Assembly (NCBI GenBank): GCA_904066235.2
Contig: CAJFCV020000005.1
Span: forward strand, 2,480,001-2,544,000
Reading direction: 5' to 3'
DNA: 64,000 nucleotides
Source: Bursaphelenchus xylophilus
Lineage: Eukaryota > Nematoda > Chromadorea > Rhabditida > Aphelenchoididae
Notes under the pieces: generated by a model
The model's input: only the letters and a program-made list of their open reading frames with translations
What the model was told of the DNA's origin: nothing
Database searches by the model: none
Program-made: the position numbers and the translations under genes
In this document: positions 54,921 to 64,000 of the stretch, piece by piece
How positions within the stretch are numbered: position 1 is the first letter of the stretch
Layout: every line of letters begins with the position of its first letter

Positions 54921-55913
54921 TTACTTTTCACACATTTTATTCCACTTGGAGAAGACGATTTGTACTCTATATTTGACGACGTACCGAAGAAAATTTACGT
55001 ATGTTGGTGAGCAGATGAGGTCATCATTTCCTAAAAGTATATTTTTTAAATCGCGGTGGAGCCCCTGTCCAAAAAATAGATCTTTTGATCCCTTTCGAAT
55101 CGTTGTAACAAGGTCCTATTGTATCAACATGGCGAGAAAAATTACCTTCCAAAATAATTTGGTCCACCTTCCGTTCAAACGCTCCGTCTTGAATTCTCTT
55201 TATCTCATTGTGTGCCAAATCCAAGACCTCCAATTTCTCATTATTGGTAAAAGAATTCATCCATACATTTCTAATTTGATTTTCTCTCAAGATCAGCCTT
55301 TTCAAATTCGGCAATCTTCCCAAATATGGCACAACAGACAGCAAATTATATCGCAAACTTAAATATGTTAGCGATGGGTACGTTTTCCCTTCCACTCCAA
55401 TCTTGATTGAGGTGATTCCGCAATTAAAAGTGTCCATCCATTCGATTGAAGCCGGAGGATCAATTTCAATGTCGTCCAAAGGTCGGAAGCACATGAAGCT
55501 CGCTTTGGTCACCGGATAATTTGAAAATCCCAGAGCGTATAGCGTCTAAAATAATTCCTAAACTGTAAACGAATCACGGGCAGCCGAATATTCGACGGCT
55601 TTCACGCAGGTGATCATTGGTCGCATAGCCAAGTCTAAGATGTCAAAAAGCAATAGTGACTCACGTAACAAAAATACGAAATTAAAAAAGCAAATACAGC
55701 ACTTCATAAAAAAAATTAAAAAATCATCCAATTACTCACGTCTTTCATAGTCGTATCTTTTGAGACAGTGCAAAACGCCGCCTGCTCAACTGCGAGATAT
55801 AGGCAGTTTAATGGGAAATTGGTTCGATCCTTTCTCAGCATCCATTCCACATCTCTTATTGTTACGCCACTTATACAATCAAGAAGAAAAACGAAGGAGA
55901 TCAGAAATTTCAT
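54921..55913 (-). CDS. Secreted leucine-rich repeat protein A
   Basis: Minus-strand exons 55913-55740, 55545-55146 and 55030-54921 give 227 residues. A signal peptide (MKFLISFVFLLDCISG) precedes a Cys-containing N-cap. About four LRRs then follow in exon 2 (SLTYLSLRYNLLSVVPYLG, NLKRLILRENQIRNV, KLEVLDLAHNEIKRI). A short C-cap in exon 3 contains ICSPTYVNFLRY. It has no membrane anchor. Intron positions and the C-cap match protein B at 59519-61268, so the two are paralogues. Such small secreted LRR proteins act as extracellular binding proteins; no partner can be inferred. A reversed AATAAA lies at about 54882. Confidence 0.75.
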
Positions 55914-56139
55914 TGCAAATATACACTTACACTATTGTAATAAACACCCGTAACACTTTTGCCGATAAGACGACAGAAAAAAATTTCTTTTGATTTAGAA
56001 AAATCAGGACGAAATCAAATAATGGACAGAAAAAAGTCTGCGTAAAGCGATCCACGCAATCGCTATAACCAATTGTGCAACTTTTTGGGTATACCTTTTT
56101 TTATCTACAACAATATTGGCCCCCAACACCAAAATTTAC

Positions 56140-56600
56140 AGCCTAAATTCCGGTAAACTATCCTTTTTCTGGCCCCGCCGAAAAGCAAGAATTTCCGGTT
56201 CGCGCCCACAACTTTTGCTGACTGCGAAACACGGTTAGGAATTTGAGAAACACGTAGGAATTTCAGGCTTAGCTTAGCCTCAGGCTTAGGCTGAGCCTCA
56301 GGCTTAGGCTTAGTCTCAGGCTTAGGCAGGTTAGGCTTAGCCTCAGGCTTAGGCTGAGCCTCAGGCTTAGGCAGGTTAGGCTTAGCCTCAGGCTTAGGCT
56401 TAGCCTCAGGCTTAGCCTCAGGCTTAGGCAGGTTAGGCTTAGCCTCAGGCTTAGGCTGAGCCTCAGGCTTAGGCAGCTTAGGCTTAGCCTCAGGCTTAGG
56501 CTGTTTCCTACTTTTATTCGCAGTCTGCAGGGAAACCGGGGCGCAAGCTGCGAAGCGCGGGGCCAGAAAAAGGATAGTTTTCCTAAATTCCAAGCAAATC
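56140..56600. mobile_element. TIR-flanked element with a telomere-like hexamer array
   Basis: Inverted repeats AACTATCCTTTTTCTGGCCC at 56157 and GGGCCAGAAAAAGGATAGTT near 56560 flank an array at about 56267-56503. The array is a run of hexamers, mostly TTAGGC with TCAGGC, TTAGCC and TGAGCC variants. TTAGGC is the nematode telomere repeat. A minus-strand frame through the array reads PKPEAKP repeats, which I regard as a by-product. Confidence 0.7.
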
Positions 56601-56624
56601 AATGTAAAAGGGAGAGCTTACGTC

Positions 56625-57052
56625 ATAAACATCGTAAAAAATCCATTCGAGCCTGCTCCATCGATGTTTTTTATTCGTACGGCCACAACTGGCTCTTCTT
56701 CTTCGCCATTGGAGTGGACGGAGACAAGGATGGAATACTGACCGCTGGAACAGAGAAGAAAGATAGTTTTCAACATAAAAGACAAAAAAATAGGCATGAA
56801 CATGATAAAAATTAGTTACATTCGAAAAAAAACGTCAGTCAACCCAGTACAATGTTCAATCCTTGGAAAAAACAAAAAAGCCTGTGAATGGATCCACAAT
56901 TGACAAAACGTGTACGAAAAAGACGCAATAATTCTCGGACGCTTTTTGAATGCGGTAAAATACGGCAGTCTGAACGCTGCGGGACTCAAGCCAAATCAGG
57001 CGTTTGTTGGCATAATGCAACAACAAGTAGTTTGTTGGGAACAACGAGTATT
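56625..57052 (-). CDS. Possible coding fragments, unknown
   Basis: Two minus-strand open blocks look coding. One, about 57052-56856, follows a TTACCGTAG acceptor and encodes YSLFPTNYLLLHYANKRL onward to a stop. The other, about 56753-56625, follows CTGTTCCAG and encodes GQYSILVSVHSNGEEEEPV and ends at a GTAAGC donor. I could not join them with strong splice sites, and no start was found. They may be remnants of a gene disrupted by the neighbouring element. Confidence 0.25.
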
Positions 57053-57179
57053 CTACGGTAAAATACGATGAATTACAATAGAAGTGTCACCTGGGAAAAT
57101 ATGCCTGTTGACGAGTGAAGAAGAAATTTTCAGTGGTTCTCGTTTTACCTGGGTTTTGTCTCATGTAATATCAACGCTC

Positions 57180-58740
57180 ATGGCCGCGATTCCCAGCACT
57201 CCTCACTTGTTAGGAATCGGTATTGGCCGAAAAAATGTGGAATATCAAATCATAAACATGTGCCATAATCCTGGACGATTTTGTAAGTTTTCTTATTGCT
57301 TTTGTTTTGTCTTATTATTGTTGGTGGAATTTTTTCCTCGTTGTAATTCGTCTTTTTCAGCAAAAGTTGGCGTAATCCTGTTCAATGGTCAAAAATATTG
57401 CGCCAAAGTTGCGAGTCGAATGAAGAATCATTGCAGACAGGTAATTTTTCAGTTTATTGTTGATGTTTAGGTATCCCGGATGGAACAAGGAGGCATTATC
57501 CGGGAATTTTCGCAAAAGTTTTGTTTTTGGGGTTGCGATTTTTTGAGAGAAAATTTCGGACTTTTTCGCGGTTTAGGTAACAAAAATTAAGTTTCTGGAT
57601 TTTCAAGGGTTTGTATGGCAATGTCTTTATGCAAACTACGACCTGAAATCTTTGAATCTGCATCGTGCATAGCTAAGCTATGTCTATAGTTGTTAAATTT
57701 GGCCGTAAAAGCATTGTGAGATAATAAAAATGACATCGTACTTGACACTCGGTATTTTTCATTTGTTTCCTGGATAATAAACAAAAATTTTTCAGGTAAT
57801 GCTCATGGATGCTTTGACTAAAAAGTTTCTCGACGGAGACATCGCGGAGAAGGCCGCTCCCTTCTGCATCGATCATGGTATTGTTGTGTCAAGCAGAAGC
57901 AGTTCATACAAGTTCATCATGGTCGAGCTCTTATGGTTTGACTGCGATAGTGTGTATCGAATTGCCGCTTCTCGATACACGACACAATCTTTGCTGAAAC
58001 TGGCCATCAAGGTATGTGGTTTGCGATTTTTTTTTTTGAATTTTAGGCAGTTGATGCAAGTTAAAATTTCAGCAAGTCAGAGCTCTTCAACGTGTTCATA
58101 AGGCTGGAATTATTGTTCGTGACGTTAAACACGACAACTTTTGTTTCACAAAGCCGAATTCAGATGAGCCGTGGAACGTCTACGTGGTCGACTTCAGTCA
58201 CGGTCAGGCCTATATTGCGTATGATTGTGTAGAGTTTGATGACATGCTCTATCGTAATAAATTTGACCATAGAGTGATCGATCATAGGCCGTTTGCTCCA
58301 AGAATTCAATGCTTTGACTATCACGTACGTTTTAGAGATTATACAAGTTTTAGAGATTATATATCTCATAAATTGAATTTTAGTCTCATGTTCCCTACGA
58401 TGACATGGAGTCATGGTTCTATTTCATCGCCAGGATGCAAGATGTGTCGAGATATTTCGTAAAATGGAGCTTGTTCAATGTGGAAGACATGCACAAGACT
58501 GAAAAGCACTTTATCCATGAATTTCGAGGAGTTTATCGAGTATTCTGTCAGGCCCGACGGGATGAGCCGTTCCCCTACAACGAAGTTGTTGATGTTTTAG
58601 AAAGGGAGCTAGAACATCATGTTGCGGGAATCGACTCATTTCATGTTGAAGAAGACGATGAGCCAAGAGTGATAACTGAGTATGGTAATGTAAAAAGAAT
58701 CACAGAAGTTTTGCCGAGTGAAGTGATGACCTGGAGATAG
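57180..58740 (+). CDS. Divergent CK1/TTBK-family kinase-like protein
   Basis: Exons 57180-57282, 57361-57440, 57796-58011, 58073-58324 and 58384-58740 give 335 residues. The start Met follows a TTTTCAG acceptor by about 50 bases. The Gly-rich loop is degenerate (NPGRFSKVGVILF), but the ATP-binding Lys is kept (YCAKV). The catalytic loop reads VHKAGIIVRDVKHDNF: Asp, Lys and Asn are kept, but HRD has become VRD. DFG is DFS (VVDFSHGQ). The spacing and the N..F motif are those of the CK1/TTBK group, strongly expanded in nematodes. The C-terminal ~110 residues include an acidic tail. Activity is uncertain; it may be a weak kinase or pseudokinase. Confidence 0.7.
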
Positions 58741-58859
58741 TTTAGTTATTAATTAGACATGCCTCGTTGGCCGTCCCGGGCCGAAAATCGCGGACCGGAG
58801 GAGGTCAACGGTCCTAAATTTCCTGCGGCCCAGGCCGTAGAAAGAAAATTCTCCCCTTA

Positions 58860-59065
58860 TGACCGTATTGGTCCTCCGGAAAGTCGGTGGACTCAAATCA
58901 GCGATGCGCACTGTGCGAAGACAAAAGTTTTCATTGCACTGTGCAGCAATTTCTTGGTTTTTGCACCGTGCAGTAGGTTTTTTTTGGGCTGTCGCTTGCA
59001 CCCTTTTTTCGTACAGTGCAAACGCCAAAAATCAGTCCGGCGACTTTCCGGAAGGATTAATATTT
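58860..59065. repeat. Family E repeat
   Basis: Outer blocks GGTCCTCCGGAAAGTCGGTG and GGCGACTTTCCGGAAGGATT form inverted ends around GCACCGTGCAGTAGG-type hairpins. It is the same family as 60282-60719. Confidence 0.75.
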
Positions 59066-59215
59066 TTATCGTAATGATTGCAAATACCTTTGCTTTCCTT
59101 GTCTCTAATACAAACAATATTAGAGACAAAAGAAAGATTTCACGGAAGTCTTGCCGGGTCAAGTGATGGAGGTGGTTTAAATACGATTACATATTTTGTG
59201 TATCCTTCCTCAATT

Positions 59216-59434
59216 TACAGTGGTGGACCGGATCCAGTGGCAAAAAACATACCATTTTGCATTCGGGAAGTATCGAAAAATGTAGCAAAATACCTCCCTC
59301 TCCAAGTGAAAAAACTCCGATTTTAAAAGCGCGCTCTTCAAAGCGGAGTTTTTTAGTTGTAGAGGGAGGCATTTTGCTACATTCTTTGATACTTCCCGGC
59401 AAACTGGTACGTTTTTTGCCACTGGATTAGGTAG
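59216..59434. mobile_element. Family A foldback MITE, copy 11
   Basis: The left end is TACAGTGGTGGACCGGATCC; the right end, GCCACTGGATTAGGTAG, is slightly decayed. Confidence 0.8.
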
Positions 59435-59518
59435 TTAGTCATTTTGTTCCAATTTTTATAATTTTGATTACTTTAGAATTTTATTCATTTTTTATAAATT
59501 CGTATAGATACAAATTTT

Positions 59519-61268
59519 CTATTCGGAATCGCATTGCACATCGTTGGAGCCAGGCAAACTCCATTCCACATTGTTCTTAGTGGCATACCGTAGGAATAAG
59601 GGCCAATCTTTATCGCAAACCACCTTCAGATTCTCTGAAATTGGGAAGTATAAATTTCGGATTACCAGAAGGTATAGTCAAAAAAAATTGCTTACCATCT
59701 AAAGTTATTTTCTTCAACGGTCTTTCGAATGCGTTCAGCTCGATCCTTTTGATGTTATTGCGGGATAAATCAATGGTTTCCAGTTTCTCATTGAAAGTAA
59801 ATGACCCTTCCCTGATACTTCTGATCGAATTGTCGGCCAAGTCAAGCTCGGTCAGTTCGGGAAGATATCCAAAGTAGGGAACCGTAGTCAGATTGTTTTT
59901 GGACAAATCCAAATGCTTCAAAGCAGTTCCGGTGTGTGATTTGCCGATAGTAATAGAAGAGATTCCGCAGTTGGAGAGGGTCAGTTCCTCGATTGGGGAG
60001 GCTGGTGTTGCGAGAACATGTCCTAGGGGCTCGGAGCAGTGGAAGATTAGGGTTCTGACGTCTTGAGCTCGAGGGGATGAAGCAATTGAGGTTATGAGCT
60101 GAACGATACAGTGTTATTACAATTAGGTCGACAAAACAAAGGTTTTGTACTACGAGAATTTTCATAAAGTCCGTGACTTTTTTCACTGTGCATTTCGATC
60201 CTTTTCAACACATTTTGTTGTGCAAATCATTTTTTTCCTGCAACGCTCGGCGAAAAGTCTACGCACTTTATGAAAATGCTGGTAGTCCGTTCGTGGAGCT
60301 GCTGAAGTGTTTTCGACGACATGCACTGTGAGACTAGTCCTTCCGGAAAGTCGCTGGACTGATTTTTGGAGTCTACACTGCGCGAAAAAGGTCAGGGTGC
60401 GGGCCCAGCCCAAAAAAGCCTATTGCACGGTGCAAAAAGCAAGAAATTGCACAGTGCAAAGTGAATTGTTTTCCCAGTCCGTTCGGAAAGTCGCTGGACC
60501 GAAATCGGCGGCACGCACCGTGGGAGAACAAAAATTTACTTTGCACTGTACAATTTTTGCTTTTTGCACCGTGCAATGGGCTTTTTTGGGCTGTCGCTCG
60601 CACCCTGACTTTTTTCGCACAATGAAAATTTCGAAAATCAGACCAGCGACTTTCCGGAAGGATTAGTGTCACAGTTCATGTCGTCGAAAACACTCCAATG
60701 ACTCCACGAACGGACTACTACAGTGAGGGACCGGATCCAGTGGCAAAAAACGTCCCGCTTTGCATCCCGTAAGGGACCAAAACGTCTCCAAACCCTTCCC
60801 TTCTATGAGCTAAAAAACTCCGTTTTGAAAAGCGCGCCCTTTCCTTCAAGGCGGGCTTTTCAAAGCGGAGTTTTTTAGCTTAGAGAAGGGAAGGGTTTGG
60901 AGACGTTTTTTGCCACTGGATCCGGTCCCTCACTGTAGCATTTTCATAAAGTGCGGAGACTTTTTCGCCGTGAAAGCGCTTTCTGGAAGGATAAGTCTCA
61001 CAGTGCGTCGTCGAAATCACTCCAGCGAATTTCTGAACGGACTAGAAAACTGAAAAATGCCTACCGTTCCAACTCCTTGGTCTTTGGTAGGTTTGCAGCT
61101 GGCTACCTTTGCAATCCCATCAAAGGTACAAGCTTCGGGCCAGATGAACTTCTGAACCGGAACCTCCTTACTTGATTCGTCAGATTCACTGGACGATGAA
61201 CTGGATTTGACCTTCTCTCCGTTGCTCAAATAACATAGTAAAATCAGAACGGCAAGTTTAGTCAACAT
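59519..61268 (-). CDS. Secreted leucine-rich repeat protein B
   Basis: Minus-strand exons 61268-61065, 60098-59696 and 59634-59519 give 240 residues. A signal peptide (MLTKLAVLILLCYLSNG) is followed by a Ser run and a two-Cys N-cap (EACTFDG, ASCKPTKD). LRRs follow: IEELTLSNCGISSI, LKHLDLSKNNLTTVPYFG, LTELDLADNSIRSI, LETIDLSRNNIKRI. A C-cap has VVCDKDWPLFLRYAT and DVQCDSE. Phases match protein A exactly. Intron 1 consists almost wholly of a foldback with a nested family A MITE. A reversed AATAAA lies at about 59479. Confidence 0.75.
60230..60990. mobile_element. Large family E foldback with a nested family A MITE
   Basis: Outer arms GGCGAAAAGTCTACGCACTT and CGGAGACTTTTTCGCCG, and inner arms GTAGTCCGTTCGTGG / CCACGAACGGACTAC, pair across 760 bases. 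The pairing is interrupted at 60719-60937 by a complete family A element inserted at a TA. Confidence 0.8.
60719..60937. mobile_element. Family A foldback MITE, copy 12 (nested)
   Basis: Ends are TACAGTGAGGGACCGGATCC and GGATCCGGTCCCTCACTGTA, a perfect inverted match. The interior is the CCAAACCCTTCCC variant, shared with copy 4. This is probably one of the youngest copies. Confidence 0.9.
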
Positions 61269-61596
61269 GACTATCTTTGTGTTATTGAAAAGGGAGCGAA
61301 AACAGAGGACGTTCTGATTATATCAACTGCTGTAAACAATCGAGCTTTTTCGTCGGAAATTGTGATAAGAAAAGACGAAAAAAGTCATAAACACAAGCCT
61401 GATTAATTGCTGTCGAGCCAAAATTGAGGCTGTGACAAAGTTGTACACCATATTATATTAACATCATCAGAAATATTTTATAGGCAATTTGAGCACTTCT
61501 GTTATAAAAAAACAAGTTACAACTAGCCCAAAAATGTAAAGTAAGCATTTATTTTTCCAAAAAAAGTTGAAAAAAATCATCATATTTCTCTTGGCA

Positions 61597-63944
61597 TCAG
61601 TCTTCAGACATGGCGTCGATGTCGCTGAAAATAAAACAATTATACCAGCCAAGAGAGAAAATCAGAGAACCCCCGAAAAAATCTTACTTTCCATCCATTT
61701 CCCAGTCGTATTTCCGGACATATTCGTGATCAGAGATGAGGGCCGACCTCAACGCTTGATGGAGAGCTTGGTAGTTTGGGAACGTGTCGAATGGAGTCGC
61801 GAATACGAGCTTGGCGAACTTCAGAAATCCGTTTGGAGCGCCACGACACAGCTCCTTCAACGGGATATTCTTTTTCATCGCCTGCAAAGGTGGAGACATT
61901 TTATACGAAAAAATACGGAAGAAAGTTGGAGAAGCGCTACGAATTTTCGGGTCAGCGATACTATGCGTCGTTTAGTTGTTGTGAGCATGGTTGAGGCTAG
62001 GAGAAAGCTTAGTTAGTAGAAATAATAAGATTATCGGGCCCTAGGATAGTTTATCGCCTATTTTGAGGTACTTTACATGTACTCATATCAATAATATCTA
62101 GATAAAAGTTACAGATCTTTGTTCTTTGCCGCCAATTTAGGTCTTTTATAAGTCACAATAACCCAGGGTAGAGAAAACTAACGTGAGTATTGTAATAGCT
62201 AAGATTGAAAAAGCGGGCATATTGCAACTCTTCGCCAAGTCTCCGCCGACTATCCAGCAGTTTCGCCAGGCCTCGTAGGCAGCTCCTACTGTATTTTTTG
62301 GGTCTCCACCTGCCCTACGCCCCGTATCGATCGATTTTGTATTGACGCGAACCGTCTTCGACCCGAAAAGTCGGGATGCGGAAAAAATGACGTTATCGTA
62401 TTTTTCAATTTGGCCACAAAACTTACAGTTGTCTCTTCTTCCCCGGAATTGCACCACGGCACCGACTTGACGCCCATCTCCACAAACGAATAGATCCAGG
62501 ACTCCAGGTCGTCCGCTGGGCCCGTCTCCTTTTTCAAATGGGTGCGGACCGAGGCGTAGCGATACGTCCCGCGGAAATGGGCCCTGGTACGGGGCTTGCG
62601 CCACACACCCTTTTCCGGGTAGTAGAAGCGACGGCACATACCTGAAAATAGGGAAAATTTTATAAAAACTTGCTATAAATCCAAAAATTTTTCATTTAAA
62701 AAAATGAATTTTTTTTTTCATTTTAGCATTCGAATATTTTGTCTTCAACAGAGAAGTCGTATTTTACCCACCAAAATCAATGATATAGACGGTCCTTGGA
62801 TCCTTCTTCCCAATGCACGTATTCCCCGGCTTCATATCGCGATGGACGAATCCTTGGCGATGCAGATATTCCAGACCCATGAGAACCTAAAATACGAAAA
62901 AATTTATAAAAAATTTGAAAAAATATTCAAAAAAAATTCTAAAATCATACTTGCTGAGAGGCTCTGATCGTTGTGCTCATGCTGAATCGTCGAGTTTCGC
63001 GGGAACATCGCAAAGAATCCAAGTTATTTCCGAGGAACTGCATCACAACATAAGGACAGCCATTTTCGCACTTTCCGGAGGCGTAAACGTTCGGAATATG
63101 GCGCTGAAAACCTTGTTTAGCTTCTATAATTAATCTACTCTTTATTTTCTACCGATTTAATTATTAACCTAGCTTTTTTGAATTTAAAAATTCAAATTCC
63201 CGCCAAATTTTTAAATCTTGGCATTCCGCCCATGATGTCGCTAGAAGTCCAGAAATGGAAAATACGGAAAATTCTGGGGCTGTGGAATTGATTGATATTA
63301 AATTTAGACTACTAAAGTCTTATTTTGACCCTTCAAGAGATCAATTATATTATCCTTGAGGAACTGGAAGTCTGGGTGGAAAATTGATAAAATAAATGCA
63401 ACTTTTCTAATAAAAGATGTTTCGCAAACACAGCCCTAGACCGGAAACAGCGTATTTTACAATTCTGACAAGAAACTGTTCATTTTGACAGTTTTCTATA
63501 TTATCCATGGCAATTCTCCTTCTATTTAAAAGCAAAAAAAATGTCGATAAATCTTAATTTCGCCTATCGAAAGAGCTGGAGATTAAAATTAAAAGGTCGA
63601 ATACGGATGTTTGAATCGCCAGAAATCCTTACTTTTCCCCTCAATCGGACCAGCACATCCTTTTCGATGATCAATCTTCTGGGGTCATGCTGAGCGTATC
63701 GATGCATTCTCATCTCCGTCTTGATGGCCACTGGGTCTCCGGCCCGCTGCAAGTCGATCCCACGGTACACCTAAACTACGAAAAACATTTTTTTGGAAAA
63801 AAAAATTTGCAAAATCAGTAAAAAGATAGGCAAAAACCTTACCTGCCCAAATCCGCCTTGTCCCACCCGCTCCATGACCCTGAATCTCTCCTGAAGCATC
63901 GTGTTCCTCTCGATCAGATCTCCAATTTTTGACATTTGTCCCAT
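61597..63944 (-). CDS. Tau-tubulin/casein kinase 1-like (TTBK-type) protein kinase
   Basis: Minus-strand exons 63944-63843, 63770-63633, 63103-62951, 62886-62772, 62641-62427, 61881-61688 and 61624-61597 give 314 residues. All core motifs are intact: Gly loop GQGGFGQVY, Lys in VAIKTEM, catalytic loop FVHRDMKPGNTC, DFG (IIDFGM), and the CK1-group segment FRGTYRYASV in place of APE. The small C-lobe ends with an acidic DIDAMSED in a nine-codon last exon. The length is typical of the many compact TTBK-like kinases of nematodes, several of them expressed in the germline. Intron 5 holds a dispersed repeat. The 5' flank is beyond the window edge. Exon 4 uses a GTGGGT donor. Confidence 0.85.
61950..62370. 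repeat. Dispersed repeat (relative of 25005-25920)
   Basis: It shares CTTAGTTAGTAGAAATAATA, TATCTAGATAAAAGTTAC, CCAGGCCTCGTAGGCAG and CGTATCGATCGATTTTGT with the last intron of the TSP1 gene, in the same order. This copy lacks the MITEs that split the other one. It lies in intron 5 of the TTBK-like gene. Confidence 0.7.
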
Positions 63945-64000
63945 TTTGGCGGACGAAGGAAATTATGGCCGGGAGAAAAGATCGGACCGGCCGAGACAAG

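Noticed and set aside
54702..55362. Plus-strand ORFs opposite LRR gene A
   Set aside because: Antisense of the LRR exons; the minus-strand model has signal peptide, LRR motifs and matching paralogue.
56105..56602. Minus-strand ORF with PKPEAKP repeats that looks like a structural protein
   Set aside because: It lies between inverted repeats and is produced by the TTAGGC-like hexamer array; no signal peptide, start context or splice support.

Overview
The window is nematode genomic DNA, probably from a rhabditid with Caenorhabditis-like architecture; the species cannot be named from sequence alone. It is AT-rich. Genes have many short introns ending in TTTTCAG, and several start codons sit just behind a bare 3' splice site, as expected for SL trans-splicing. 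The proteins include a GPCR-globin chimera of the GLB-33 type, kettin Ig repeats and TTBK/CK1 kinases. Gene models were built by hand from splice consensus and reading-frame phase; each total coding length divides by three.

Layout. 1-3770: possible 3' end of one gene, then repeats and AT-rich DNA. 3771-10517 (+): ten-exon glb-33-type gene, an FMRFamide-receptor-like 7TM domain spliced in frame to a globin. 11060-13690 (-): 5' part of an amnionless-like gene, split by a mariner foldback. 14747-21260: a small secreted protein (+), an unknown 149-aa protein (+), a defensin-like peptide (-) and a secreted Cys-rich protein (+). 22350-26024 (+): type II membrane protein with a thrombospondin type 1 repeat. 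26601-34748 (+): short kettin-like protein with seven Ig domains. 35768-37707 (+): secreted START-domain protein. 38435-42134 (+): three tandem paralogous secreted Cys proteins, possibly beta/gamma-crystallin-like. 42851-50975 (-): SIX-class homeobox gene with a 5.2-kb first intron, followed by about 4 kb of mostly noncoding DNA. 54921-63944: two paralogous secreted LRR proteins (-) interleaved with a divergent CK1-like kinase (+) and a canonical TTBK-like kinase (-).

Repeats fill introns and intergenic DNA. Three foldback MITE families recur. Family A starts CAGTG, has core GGATCCAGTGGC and TA targets. Family B has core AAGTGCGACGCTCAG. Family C starts CTGTCGGGAAAATAATGAGC. There are also several Tc1/mariner derivatives, some converted to long palindromes. 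Insertions are nested in each other. One family C copy carries a duplicated intron/exon piece of the neighbouring START gene, and another foldback carries a tRNA-like sequence.

The genes do not form one pathway. Many encode secreted or surface proteins (defensin-like, Cys-rich, crystallin-like, LRR), several in local duplicates, which suggests a fast-evolving gene neighbourhood around two conserved anchors, glb-33 and the SIX homeobox gene.
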